The notes below the pieces were generated by a model that saw only the letters and a program-made list of their open reading frames with translations, had not been told where the DNA came from and did not search any database. Below, piece after piece: positions 1-6,829 of a stretch of 64,000 nt of DNA. Within the stretch, counting starts at the first letter, position 1, and each line of letters starts with the position of its first letter. Source of the stretch: Geminocystis sp. NIES-3709 (lineage in GTDB: Bacteria > Cyanobacteriota > Cyanobacteriia > Cyanobacteriales > Cyanobacteriaceae); contig NZ_AP014821.1 in the NCBI RefSeq assembly GCF_001548115.1, forward strand, positions 1,550,001 to 1,614,000, given 5' to 3'. The position numbers and the translations under genes are program-made.

Positions 1-60
1 TTTGATTTGTTTTTAAATTTAATCTAATGGCTTGTTTTTCAGTAATGGGTAATTCCCCAA

Positions 61-279
61 TTATACTTCTGATGTTTCGGGTTCTTCCCGATTGGGTGTT
101 TGTGATGTTTTGGATAAAAAAAATCCTATTTGTGGAGTAATATATTTAAGGGTTTGTTCTCGAATAGTTTCTTCTATAGTAGCCAAATTATGAAGTTGAT
201 TAACATCAGATTGTTGATAAAGAATATTGGCAATAGCTCGAATATGTAGATTCAGTTGTGCTTGTTGTTCAGGGATCAT
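61..279 (-). CDS. Small hypothetical protein, 72 aa (possible transposase N-terminal remnant)
   Basis: A short protein beginning MIPEQQAQLNLH and predicted to be mostly helical, with no membrane segment or signal peptide. The pattern of a helical start followed by IEETIREQTLKYITPQIGFFLSK resembles the N-terminus of some large cyanobacterial transposases (ISKra4-like). I am recalling that by eye and cannot confirm it. It lies downstream of an ISAzo13-type remnant on the same strand, in the debris-rich part of the CAST cargo. It ends naturally with a TAA, so it could instead be a genuine small gene. Confidence 0.35.
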   Translation of the reverse strand: MIPEQQAQLNLHIRAIANILYQQSDVNQLHNLATIEETIREQTLKYITPQIGFFLSKTSQTPNREEPETSEV

Positions 280-310
280 TTTTAAAGAAAATAAGAGAAT
301 TAAGATTAAT

Positions 311-565
311 TTAGTTAACCAAAAACCATTTTAGTTCTTTTGTCAAGTAGTTTTTTTGTTCGGCAAATTTGACCTGCTCCCAACAAATAATACCAGTACG
401 TTCTTCTTCCAAACCAAGTTGAACATTATCTCGCCCCCATCCCCAAATTCTTTCTGCTTGAAATGAGCGGCGAAAAGCACCATACATTTTACTTGCAGCC
501 ATTCGTATATCTTCAATCTGAGATTGTGTTAATTCAATAGCTTGATCCATTAAACGTAACGCCAA
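311..565 (-). pseudogene. ISAzo13-type transposase N-terminal remnant
   Basis: The 84-residue reading frame carries pieces typical of the ISAzo13 transposase N-terminus: MAASKMYGAFRRSFQAE followed by an RIWGWGRDNVQLGL segment and ERTGIIC. In intact members a stretch of roughly a dozen residues (the LKYC region) separates QAE from the GWGR segment. Here the two are joined directly, so there is an internal deletion. The sequence loses similarity after TGIIC. With no DDE catalytic region it cannot be active. It sits just beyond the truncated end of hsdS, so the element or its decay probably caused that truncation. The family assignment rests on motif recall. Confidence 0.55.
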
Positions 566-632
566 TTATCTTTATTGTACAGCTATGATTATCGCAAAAT
601 TTTGATTTTTTGGGTAGATCCTTTTTCAGAAA

Positions 633-971
633 TCACCTAATTACATGAAATTCTGTTGTACCAAGTCCAAAACCATCAATTAAATTAGTTGCGATCGCAT
701 TTTTGCCATTTTCCATACAAGGAGTTATTTTGGCAAATAAGACATCACCTTCTTCAAAATATGTATAACCTCGTTTAACTTCGATATAAGGTTTTACTTC
801 CGCATCTGCAATAATTCCTCGTTTTTCATCTACTGCCGACATTGGCACAAATGTTGTCGGGGTTTTATCCTCTCTTTTTATATCACTTGGGCGACGAGGA
901 TTAATTTCACAAACATCAACTAATTTAACCCATTGCCAACCATCAGGTAACTTCTTATTATCCTTACTCAT
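633..971 (-). pseudogene. hsdS: Type I restriction-modification specificity subunit HsdS, 3'-truncated
   Basis: The 112 residues match the start of an HsdS target-recognition domain: LPDGWQWVKLVDVCEINPR, then a FVPMSAVDE segment and EGDVLFAKITPCMENGK, ending TTEFHVIR. Full HsdS proteins are about 400 aa with two target-recognition domains; this one stops inside the first, so it should not confer specificity. Its start codon overlaps the hsdR stop codon by 4 bp (ATGA), showing an original hsdR-hsdS operon. The sequence just past the stop runs into an ISAzo13 remnant, the probable agent of truncation. No hsdM is visible. Confidence 0.8.
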
Positions 972-3340
972 GCAGCAAATAACCTCATTTTAGTCTCTAA
1001 TAATATCTCTTTAGGATCGCCAAACTCTTTTAAAGCACCAATTCCCCCTGCTTTTTTCACCATTGGCAACTGAAATAATTTAGGGTTTTCTAGCTCTTCC
1101 GTACCATTTTGAGCAAATTGAGCCGTAATGGCTTTTATTGTCGCTACTGTGGCTTCTGGCATCATTTCTAACCATTTTTCTTGCTTATACTCAAAGGCTT
1201 CTGCCCGTTGTTTACGGGTGCGTAACTGAATACCATAACCCAATTCCCCTAAAATATCAAATAAATCATAGTCTTCCAACTCCGACACCGCTCTTAATAC
1301 TAGAGGCGATCGCCCCCCATCAGGTAAAATACTCATTAACTGATTACGACTATTAGGCTTAATCCAAATCTCTCGAAATAGAGCAATATTGGACACCTCC
1401 TCAATTAACCGTTTCCCTAATCTTTCTCGGTATTCCTCCACACTCACAGGAATTGTCTCACCATTTACCATCGTTAAAATGGACTTTTGCCCTGCGGTAA
1501 TGCGTACATCAAAACCTTCCACCGTAATAATTTTTTGAGATTCCACATTATAACTCCCCCCCTTCTCCTTAACTCGATCACTTGTCTTGTCATCCTTACG
1601 GGGAGATAACCTCGTCAAAAACTCCTCCCCAAATAAACGAGTCGCATTGGTATAGTCATAAACCCGAAACATCAACTTACCCGAAGGAGGATGTAACCTT
1701 GTACCCCTACCAATCATCTGATAAAAAGTGAGGGGCGATCGCATATAGCGGAAAAAAACAATATTTTCCAACGGAGGCACATCCACCCCAGTCGTCAACA
1801 AATCCACGGTAGTAGCGATAAAATGACTTCTCGAAGACTCCTTTAAATCTGGTAAATAATCATTACCCGAATTTTTTGCCGTACATTTAAAAGCATAATC
1901 AGACAAAAGTTGACGGTTATTTTGACCACACCAATCAACATAAATATTATTCATAGTAATAGCCACCTCATCAGCGTGTTTATCACTAACACAGAAAATA
2001 ACAGTCTTTTGCTCTGGTTTGCCCCTTTGTACTAAAGCCGAGAATAAATCTTGACACATCACTAAAACCCTATCAGGAAGCTCAATGCGACGCTCATAGC
2101 TAGTACACTCATAACGCTCTCGAATCTCCTCCTCCGTGACGGGTTGCCCTGTAATACTATCCACAGGATTCCGTGCCAAAATCTCCTCAATAGTTATACC
2201 CGTATAATCTAAATTGATGTTACGAGGGTGAATGGAACAAACCGCTAAATAACCATCTTCAATACCCTGACCAATATCATACTCATAAACAGGCTCACCA
2301 AAATAACGTACATTATCCGCCGTAATCTGTAAATCTTCCCTCACTTCGGGAGTGTCTTCGGTAGTCTCTAACTTACGGGGAGTGGCAGTTAAACCGATTT
2401 GCACCGCATCAGGATTACGAGTTAACACTAATGACCATTTACCCCACGCCGATCTATGACACTCATCTATAATGATATGACTGAAGTAATTTTCGGGATA
2501 ATGATTAACTAAGAAATTACCTGTTCCTTCATCGGTATCAACATCTAAAGTTTGATAAGTAGCCACTAAAATCCGTGCATTTTTCTGAGGATTCTTACCC
2601 GACACCACCGCCACATCGTCCCCAAAAATACCCTTTAACGCCGCACTAGCTTGATCCCTTAATTCCGTTCGATCGCAAATAAATAAAGCCCGTCTTAACT
2701 GTCCAGCATCTGCTATACGACATAGAATTTGAGTTGCAATATAGGTTTTACCCGCTCCAGTTGCTAAACTTAATAAAGCCCTTAAAGCCTCATTACTCTC
2801 ATGACAAGAAGCAATCTTCTCGAATACCGCTCGAATTGCCGCATCTTGATAATATCGTCTTGACGCTTCCCCACCACGATAGGGAGTTAATAACGGTTTC
2901 GCTATTTCTGCATTTAACTTAAAACCCTTGTGTTGTTCATATCTAGCTTGTAAATCTTGGGGAGTAGGAAACTGACTCAACGGTTTAGGTTTACTGGTTT
3001 TTCCCGTAAATGCGTCATATTCGACAAATAAATGACCATTGGAACTATAAACAAAAGGCACATTAGACAACTTGCCATAACGCTTTACTTGTTCTAAACC
3101 CTGATTTGGCGGTGCATATTCCGCCTTCGCTTCGATAATTGCCACCGCTAGAGGTTGAGTGGTATCGGACAATCTTAACCTTAAAATATAGTCAACTCTA
3201 CCCTTACCCAATTTACGGGGTCGATCGTCAATAATAACGATACTTCCTGCCGTTTCCTCTCTACGAATATGATTTTCCGTCCATCCCCTTCGATGTAAAC
3301 TCGGATCAATTAACTTAGCTCTAGTTTCTGCTTCATTCAT
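968..3340 (-). CDS. hsdR: Type I restriction enzyme HsdR (endonuclease/translocase subunit)
   Basis: A 790-aa HsdR of the EcoEI type. The N-terminal nuclease domain shows the PD-(D/E)xK pattern (D50, E70-x-K72 in AIIEAKAE). It is followed by the superfamily 2 helicase motor with Walker A ATGAGKT (193-199), motif II DECH (292-295), motif III TATPR (about 318) and a C-terminal helicase lobe with an IGRGTR motif. With HsdM and HsdS it would translocate along and cut unmodified foreign DNA. The gene overlaps cvkR upstream and hsdS downstream by 4 bp each, so all three are probably translated from one mRNA. It is intact, but the truncated hsdS and the missing hsdM suggest the restriction system is not functional from this locus. 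It appears to be cargo of the CAST element. Confidence 0.9.
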   Translation of the reverse strand: MNEAETRAKLIDPSLHRRGWTENHIRREETAGSIVIIDDRPRKLGKGRVDYILRLRLSDTTQPLAVAIIEAKAEYAPPNQGLEQVKRYGKLSNVPFVYSSNGHLFVEYDAFTGKTSKPKPLSQFPTPQDLQARYEQHKGFKLNAEIAKPLLTPYRGGEASRRYYQDAAIRAVFEKIASCHESNEALRALLSLATGAGKTYIATQILCRIADAGQLRRALFICDRTELRDQASAALKGIFGDDVAVVSGKNPQKNARILVATYQTLDVDTDEGTGNFLVNHYPENYFSHIIIDECHRSAWGKWSLVLTRNPDAVQIGLTATPRKLETTEDTPEVREDLQITADNVRYFGEPVYEYDIGQGIEDGYLAVCSIHPRNINLDYTGITIEEILARNPVDSITGQPVTEEEIRERYECTSYERRIELPDRVLVMCQDLFSALVQRGKPEQKTVIFCVSDKHADEVAITMNNIYVDWCGQNNRQLLSDYAFKCTAKNSGNDYLPDLKESSRSHFIATTVDLLTTGVDVPPLENIVFFRYMRSPLTFYQMIGRGTRLHPPSGKLMFRVYDYTNATRLFGEEFLTRLSPRKDDKTSDRVKEKGGSYNVESQKIITVEGFDVRITAGQKSILTMVNGETIPVSVEEYRERLGKRLIEEVSNIALFREIWIKPNSRNQLMSILPDGGRSPLVLRAVSELEDYDLFDILGELGYGIQLRTRKQRAEAFEYKQEKWLEMMPEATVATIKAITAQFAQNGTEELENPKLFQLPMVKKAGGIGALKEFGDPKEILLETKMRLFAA

Positions 3341-3810
3341 TTCCTTGTCAACAAAGGTTTTTTTTTAGGAGTTAAAACGAGGGATAAACCTTCAATCAGC
3401 CTTTGATTAACATTCTCCGTCCATAACAGAAGAACACTCTCACCCCTTGATAAAGCCTGAGTAATTTCAATGGGAGAAAGATGTTTGAGAGTAAAACCCT
3501 TTTCGGGATCTGGACACAGAGTATATTTGAGAGGGGAAAAATCCAGAGGATCTTTCATAAATTCTTCATGACGCTCTTTAAATTCATTTAATATCTGACA
3601 ACAAATTTGAAAGTCCAATCCCATATCTAACAGATAACCCATTAAGGCTAACTGCCATAACTCACACAGAGAATAATAGACATTGTGACCACTACCTTCA
3701 GTGTTAACAGTTGGCACGATAATATCCTTCTTACGCCAGTATTCCACCTGACGATAAGTTAATCCTGCAATGGTTGCCGCTTCTTTGCTAGTAAAAAACT
3801 GTTTATCCAT
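3337..3810 (-). CDS. cvkR: MerR-type CAST regulator, CvkR-like (Cas V-K repressor)
   Basis: 157 aa from the ATG at 3810. An in-frame start 51 nt further upstream is less likely because it would overlap the promoter region. The N-terminus is a MerR winged helix-turn-helix (FTSKEAATIAGLTYRQVEYWRKK), followed by a GHNVYYSLCELWQLALMG segment and an effector/dimerisation region. Position and divergence from cas12k match the published CvkR repressors of V-K CASTs, which repress cas12k and tnsB and are translated from leaderless mRNA. Here a TACAAT -10 box (3823-3818) lies about 7 nt before the ATG, also predicting a leaderless transcript. Its stop overlaps the hsdR start by 4 bp, so restriction cargo is transcribed with the regulator. 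A generic IS607-like MerR protein was considered, but the neighbours argue against it. Confidence 0.85.
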   Translation of the reverse strand: MDKQFFTSKEAATIAGLTYRQVEYWRKKDIIVPTVNTEGSGHNVYYSLCELWQLALMGYLLDMGLDFQICCQILNEFKERHEEFMKDPLDFSPLKYTLCPDPEKGFTLKHLSPIEITQALSRGESVLLLWTENVNQRLIEGLSLVLTPKKKPLLTRK

Positions 3811-3901
3811 AATCATTATTGTACAACTTGAAGACAATATTTTCTCAATCAACTTTATCAAAACCTTGACAATTAGAAAAACAATATGTTATTTTAAAGT
3901 T
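3811..3901. promoter_or_regulatory. Divergent cvkR/cas12k promoter region with CvkR-type operator
   Basis: For cas12k (+): -35 TTGACA at 3866-3871 and -10 TATTTT at 3890-3895 (18-bp spacing), which puts the start site at or next to the ATG at 3902. For cvkR (-): -10 TACAAT at 3823-3818, 7 nt from the ATG. The interval 3878-3892 reads AAAACAATATGTTAT, which fits the reported CvkR consensus AnnACATnATGTnnT with one mismatch. Its AACA/TGTT arms form an inverted repeat. It lies between the cas12k -35 and -10, an ideal position for blocking RNA polymerase. The consensus is recalled from the literature and binding here is inferred. Confidence 0.7.
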
Positions 3902-5725
3902 ATGACAATTAAAACTATTTGTTGCCAGTTAATCGCCCCTGAACAAACCCGCCAAAGGCTCTGGCAATATATGGCGGAACAATATACCCCACTGATGACA
4001 GAATTGATAAGACAAGTGGGGGAGCATCCTGATTTGTCTCAATGGCAGGATAAGGGAAAGATGCCCTCTAATATTGTCAAGGATTTATGTGCTACTCTTA
4101 AACAAATTCGACCCTTCACAGGATTACCAAGTAATTTTTATCAATCAGCTATTAATCAAGTTAATTATATCTTTGCTTCTTGGTTAGCGTCACAACATAA
4201 GCTCAAGCTGAGACTCAATGGTAAACGCTATTATTTTTCTATGCTTTACAGTGACCAAGATTTAGTCAAAAATAGCGGACATACCTTAACTGAAATTCGC
4301 TCTCAAGCTCAGATAATTCTCAACCAAATATCTAATAAAAAGACAGAAGAAAAGCATAAGTATTTATTTCAACACCATCGTGAAAGCAGTAACATTTTAG
4401 GAAAGACGGCTATCACTTATTTAATCAAGCATAACCAGAAGATACCAACTGAACCTGAGCATAGGGATAAATTTGAGAAACTTTACCGTAAGACGCAGAT
4501 ACAAATAGAAAAACTAGAAAAACAGATTGAAGCAAGACTACCGAAAGGAAGAAATTTAAGTGAGCAACAATGGTTAAATACTCTTATCACTGCTTCTCAA
4601 AATGTACCCAAAGATGAAAATGAGGCTAAATTATGGCAGAAGTATATCCTTACAGATAGTAATTCTTTGCCTTATCCAGTCAGTTATGAAACTAATGAGA
4701 ATCTTGTCTGGAGTCTTGACGAGCAAGGGCGTTTGAATCTTCGCTTTAATGGACTAGGCAAATTAACTTTTAAGGTTTATTGCGATAACAGACAGTTACA
4801 TTATTTCCAACAGTTTCTTCAGGATCAAACTATCAAGAAGAGTGGTAAGAATAAGCATTCTAGCGGTTTGTTCCTATTACGTTCGGCTATGTTAGTCTGG
4901 AAACCCAATGAGAGTAAGGGTAAATCATGGAATAAGAATACTTTACACCTTCATTGTGCTATTGATACTCGTTTATTAACCCTTGAAGGTACACAGGAGG
5001 TTCGAGAGGAGAAACTAACTCAAGTTACTAATATTATCCAAAGTATGGAGAAGAAACCTTCTCTCAATGATAATCAAAAGCAGTGCCTTAAACGGAAAAA
5101 GACCAGTCAGAAGAACTTACATGAGTCTTTCCTTCGCCCTAGCAGGGCAAAATATCAAGGAAATCCTAATATTATCGTGGGGGTGGCTTTAGGCTTAAAA
5201 CATCCTGTGACGGTTAGTATTGTTGATATGGCAACCCAGAAGGTTATTGCTTATCGTAGTACTAAACAGTTATTGGGCAAGAATTATAAGTTGCTGAACC
5301 GTTATAAGGTACAAAAGCAACGTCAAGCCCATCAGCGTCATGTGAATCAACGGCAATCTTCATCTGTTTCTTTTGGTGATTCTAATCAGGGAAAATATCT
5401 TAATGATTTATTGGTTGGTGCTGTGATGGATTTAGCCACTCAATATCAAGCAGGAAATATTGTTCTTCCTAAATTAGACCATATCCGAGAGATTGTTGAG
5501 AGTGAAATAAAGGTTAAGGCTGAGAAAAAGATTCCCTTATCGGTCGATCTTCAGAAGAAGTACGCTAAAACCTATCGTATGAGCGTTCATCAATGGGGTT
5601 ATGGTCTTTTCATCGATGGTCTTCAAAATCAAGCCAAGAGACTTTCTATATCCATAGAGGAGAGAAAACAACCTATAAGGGGTAGTCCTCAAGAGCAATC
5701 TAGGGATTTAGTTTTGGGTAAATGA
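3902..5725 (+). CDS. cas12k: Cas12k, RNA-guided target-binding protein of a V-K CAST
   Basis: 607 aa from the ATG at 3902, chosen because MTIKTICCQLIAPEQTRQ aligns with the start of known Cas12k proteins; an in-frame ATG at 3770 would run through the promoter and cvkR. Recognisable Cas12k blocks follow: TPLMTELIRQVGEHPDL, GLPSNFYQSAINQVNYIFASW, a degenerate RuvC-I region (NIIVGVALG, about 421-429), NIVLPKLDHIRE (about 518) and the HQWGYG and KQPIRGSPQE blocks (about 562 and 589). The RuvC acidic residues are absent, as in the family, so it binds but does not cleave DNA and recruits TnsC/TniQ/TnsB for insertion. It ends about ten residues after KQPIRGSPQE, so it is somewhat shorter than the 639-aa Scytonema protein. 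The tracrRNA follows immediately. Confidence 0.93.
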   Translation: MTIKTICCQLIAPEQTRQRLWQYMAEQYTPLMTELIRQVGEHPDLSQWQDKGKMPSNIVKDLCATLKQIRPFTGLPSNFYQSAINQVNYIFASWLASQHKLKLRLNGKRYYFSMLYSDQDLVKNSGHTLTEIRSQAQIILNQISNKKTEEKHKYLFQHHRESSNILGKTAITYLIKHNQKIPTEPEHRDKFEKLYRKTQIQIEKLEKQIEARLPKGRNLSEQQWLNTLITASQNVPKDENEAKLWQKYILTDSNSLPYPVSYETNENLVWSLDEQGRLNLRFNGLGKLTFKVYCDNRQLHYFQQFLQDQTIKKSGKNKHSSGLFLLRSAMLVWKPNESKGKSWNKNTLHLHCAIDTRLLTLEGTQEVREEKLTQVTNIIQSMEKKPSLNDNQKQCLKRKKTSQKNLHESFLRPSRAKYQGNPNIIVGVALGLKHPVTVSIVDMATQKVIAYRSTKQLLGKNYKLLNRYKVQKQRQAHQRHVNQRQSSSVSFGDSNQGKYLNDLLVGAVMDLATQYQAGNIVLPKLDHIREIVESEIKVKAEKKIPLSVDLQKKYAKTYRMSVHQWGYGLFIDGLQNQAKRLSISIEERKQPIRGSPQEQSRDLVLGK

Positions 5726-5779
5726 ATATTATTTCCGTTCTATTTGCTCATTTTTGTACCTTGACAATTTGATTACATA

Positions 5780-5990
5780 ATAGCACCGCAGTTTATGTTC
5801 TTTGAACCTCTGTGCTGTGTGAAATGTGGGTTAGTTTGTCTTCGGACTTGCTTTCTGACCCTAGTAGCTGTCCACCCTGATGCTGTTTATCTCACGATAA
5901 AGAATAAGGTGCGCACCCAGTAATAGGGGTATAGGTTTACTATAGTGGTGGCTACTGAACCACCTCCGACCAAGGAGGAATCCACTTCAG
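5780..5990 (+). ncRNA. tracrRNA of the V-K CAST
   Basis: Sequence blocks match the known Scytonema V-K tracrRNA in order: TAATAGCACCGCAG, GGGTTAGTTTG, CTTGCTTTCTGACCC, TAGCTG, CACCCTGATGCTG, AGGTGCGCACCCAG, GGCTACTGAACCACC, then hairpin CCTCC (5963-5967)/GGAGG (5974-5978), then the anti-repeat AATCCAC at 5979-5985. The 5' stem pairs GCAC with GTGC. A TACATAAT -10-like box precedes it at 5774-5781. The anti-repeat is perfectly complementary to GTGGATT of the delocalized repeat (6443-6449). The 3' end is approximate, and tracr and array may be one transcript. Confidence 0.88.
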
Positions 5991-6061
5991 ATAGTTCTCA
6001 TTTATAATCCCTCGCAAACTGCTTCTAGGATTTAGTCTTAGCAAAGGTTTCAAAAAGGGGG

Positions 6062-6393
6062 GTTGCAGATGAATTTACTTCTCTGTGCGATCGAAAGTTA
6101 GTTTATAATAAGCACCTGCTTGGGTAACTACTCCGTTGCAGATGAATTTACTTCTCTGTGCGATCGAAAGTAGTTATTTCACCATCGGCACGAATAGGGA
6201 ATTGATAAGTTGCAGATGAATTTACTTCTCTGTGCGATCGAAAGCTATTGTTACAACGAAAAAAGACTAAAAAAACTACAGAGTTGCAGATGAATTTACT
6301 TCTCTGTGCGATCGAAAGGAAAGTTCTTTTACTTCCTTTTATATAATGAGTTCCCCAGTTGCAGATGAATTTACTTCTCTGTGCGATCGAAAG
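6062..6393 (+). CRISPR. CRISPR array, 5 repeats and 4 spacers (type V-K)
   Basis: Five identical 36-bp repeats start at 6062, 6135, 6209, 6283 and 6358. Each begins GTTGCAGATG and ends GCGATCGAAAG, the GAAAG terminus typical of V-K repeats. The four spacers are 37, 38, 38 and 39 nt (6098-6134, 6171-6208, 6245-6282, 6319-6357). The array lies about 70 bp beyond the tracrRNA on the same strand. No cas1/cas2 adaptation genes are present, as is usual for V-K loci. None of the spacers has an obvious match elsewhere in this window. Confidence 0.97.
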
Positions 6394-6442
6394 GATCATT
6401 ATAAGACTGCAAAATACAAAAATAGCTATAATAGATATATAT

Positions 6443-6471
6443 GTGGATTGAAAGAGGTCACGAGTTCAATC
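6443..6471 (+). ncRNA. Delocalized homing crRNA with 17-nt spacer against tRNA-Thr
   Basis: A shortened atypical repeat GTGGATTGAAAG (6443-6454) is followed by the spacer AGGTCACGAGTTCAATC (6455-6471). The spacer is identical to 17 nt of the tRNA-Thr gene on the minus strand (6637-6621), where it is preceded by GTG (6640-6638), a GTN PAM as used by Cas12k. The match ends exactly at 6471, where the terminal repeats begin. A TATAAT box at 6427-6432 may give it its own promoter. Short delocalized guides that home V-K CASTs to tRNA genes have been described (Saito and colleagues, 2021). Confidence 0.93.
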
Positions 6472-6477
6472 ATAAAA

Positions 6478-6569
6478 TGACATTTAATTTGTTAACGATG
6501 ATTCAGCGACAGGAATTTGTTAAGACGACAATTAATTCGTTAAGATGACAGATAAAATGTTATTCGACA
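6478..6569 (-). repeat. CAST terminal repeats (TnsB-binding-like) and tRNA-proximal transposon end
   Basis: Read inward from 6569 on the minus strand, TGTC recurs at 6569, 6550, 6530, 6511 and 6482. Units 2 and 3 read TGTCATCTTAACGAATTAAT and TGTCGTCTTAACAAATTCC. About 20-bp units of this form, starting with a terminal TGT, are typical of V-K CAST ends bound by TnsB. The outer end (6569/6570) lies 68 bp from the PAM edge, or about 63 bp if a 5-bp target duplication (6570-6574) is discounted. That fits the roughly 60-66 bp spacing known for the Scytonema system. The TSD cannot be verified because the other end is absent. Confidence 0.8.
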
Positions 6570-6607
6570 ATACCTGTAATTTACCATTGCAAGGACATTC
6601 ACACGAA

Positions 6608-6679
6608 AGCCTTTGACGAGGATTGAACTCGTGACCTCACCCTTACCAAGGGTGTGCTCTACCACTGAGCTACAAAGGC
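6608..6679 (-). tRNA. trnT-GGU: tRNA-Thr (GGT), CAST target site
   Basis: The acceptor stem pairs GCCTTTG (6679-6673) with CAAAGGC (6615-6609). The anticodon loop reads CTTGGTAA with anticodon GGT, the T arm contains GTTCAATC, and no CCA is encoded. It is separated by 2 nt from tRNA-Tyr upstream, so both are probably processed from one transcript. Its T-arm region (6621-6637) is the protospacer of the CAST homing guide. The gene remains intact because insertion occurs past its 3' end. Confidence 0.95.
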
Positions 6680-6681
6680 AG

Positions 6682-6763
6682 TGGGCCGAGCTGGATTTGA
6701 ACCAGCGTAGGCATAGCCAGCGGATTTACAGTCCGCCCCCATTAACCACTCGGGCATCGACCC
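6682..6763 (-). tRNA. trnY-GUA: tRNA-Tyr (GTA)
   Basis: The acceptor stem pairs GGGTCGA (6763-6757) with TCGGCCC (6689-6683), with discriminator A at 6682. The anticodon stem-loop GGACTGTAAATCC has anticodon GTA. A long variable arm of about 13 nt, expected of bacterial tRNA-Tyr, precedes the T arm GGTTCAAATCC. The gene is directly upstream of tRNA-Thr. Confidence 0.95.
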
Positions 6764-6829
6764 ATTTGTTTTCACATTTACTAATTATAGCTCATCTTTT
6801 TTTTTAATGCCAACTTTTTTGTTTAATTT

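Larger units (their letters stand above)
1..6569. mobile_element. Type V-K CRISPR-associated transposon (CAST), one side only
   Basis: The tRNA-proximal end is defined at about 6569 by TnsB-type terminal repeats. Inside it lie the delocalized guide, CRISPR array, tracrRNA, cas12k, cvkR and type I restriction cargo. The opposite end, target-site duplication partner and tnsB/tnsC/tniQ are not seen down to position 1, so the left limit given is only the window edge. These genes may lie further left or may be lost. Insertion just 3' of a tRNA gene matches the known target preference of V-K CASTs. Confidence 0.8.

Noticed and set aside
3337-5725. MerR-type gene next to a TnpB-like gene, as in an IS607 element
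   Set aside because: The large protein has Cas12k-specific blocks and is followed by a V-K tracrRNA and CRISPR array; no serine recombinase is present.
6148-6399. Open frame across the CRISPR array (minus strand)
   Set aside because: It is a repetitive translation of the 36-bp repeats.
6613-6807. Open frame over the tRNA genes
   Set aside because: It lies on the complement of tRNA-Thr and tRNA-Tyr and has no coding support.
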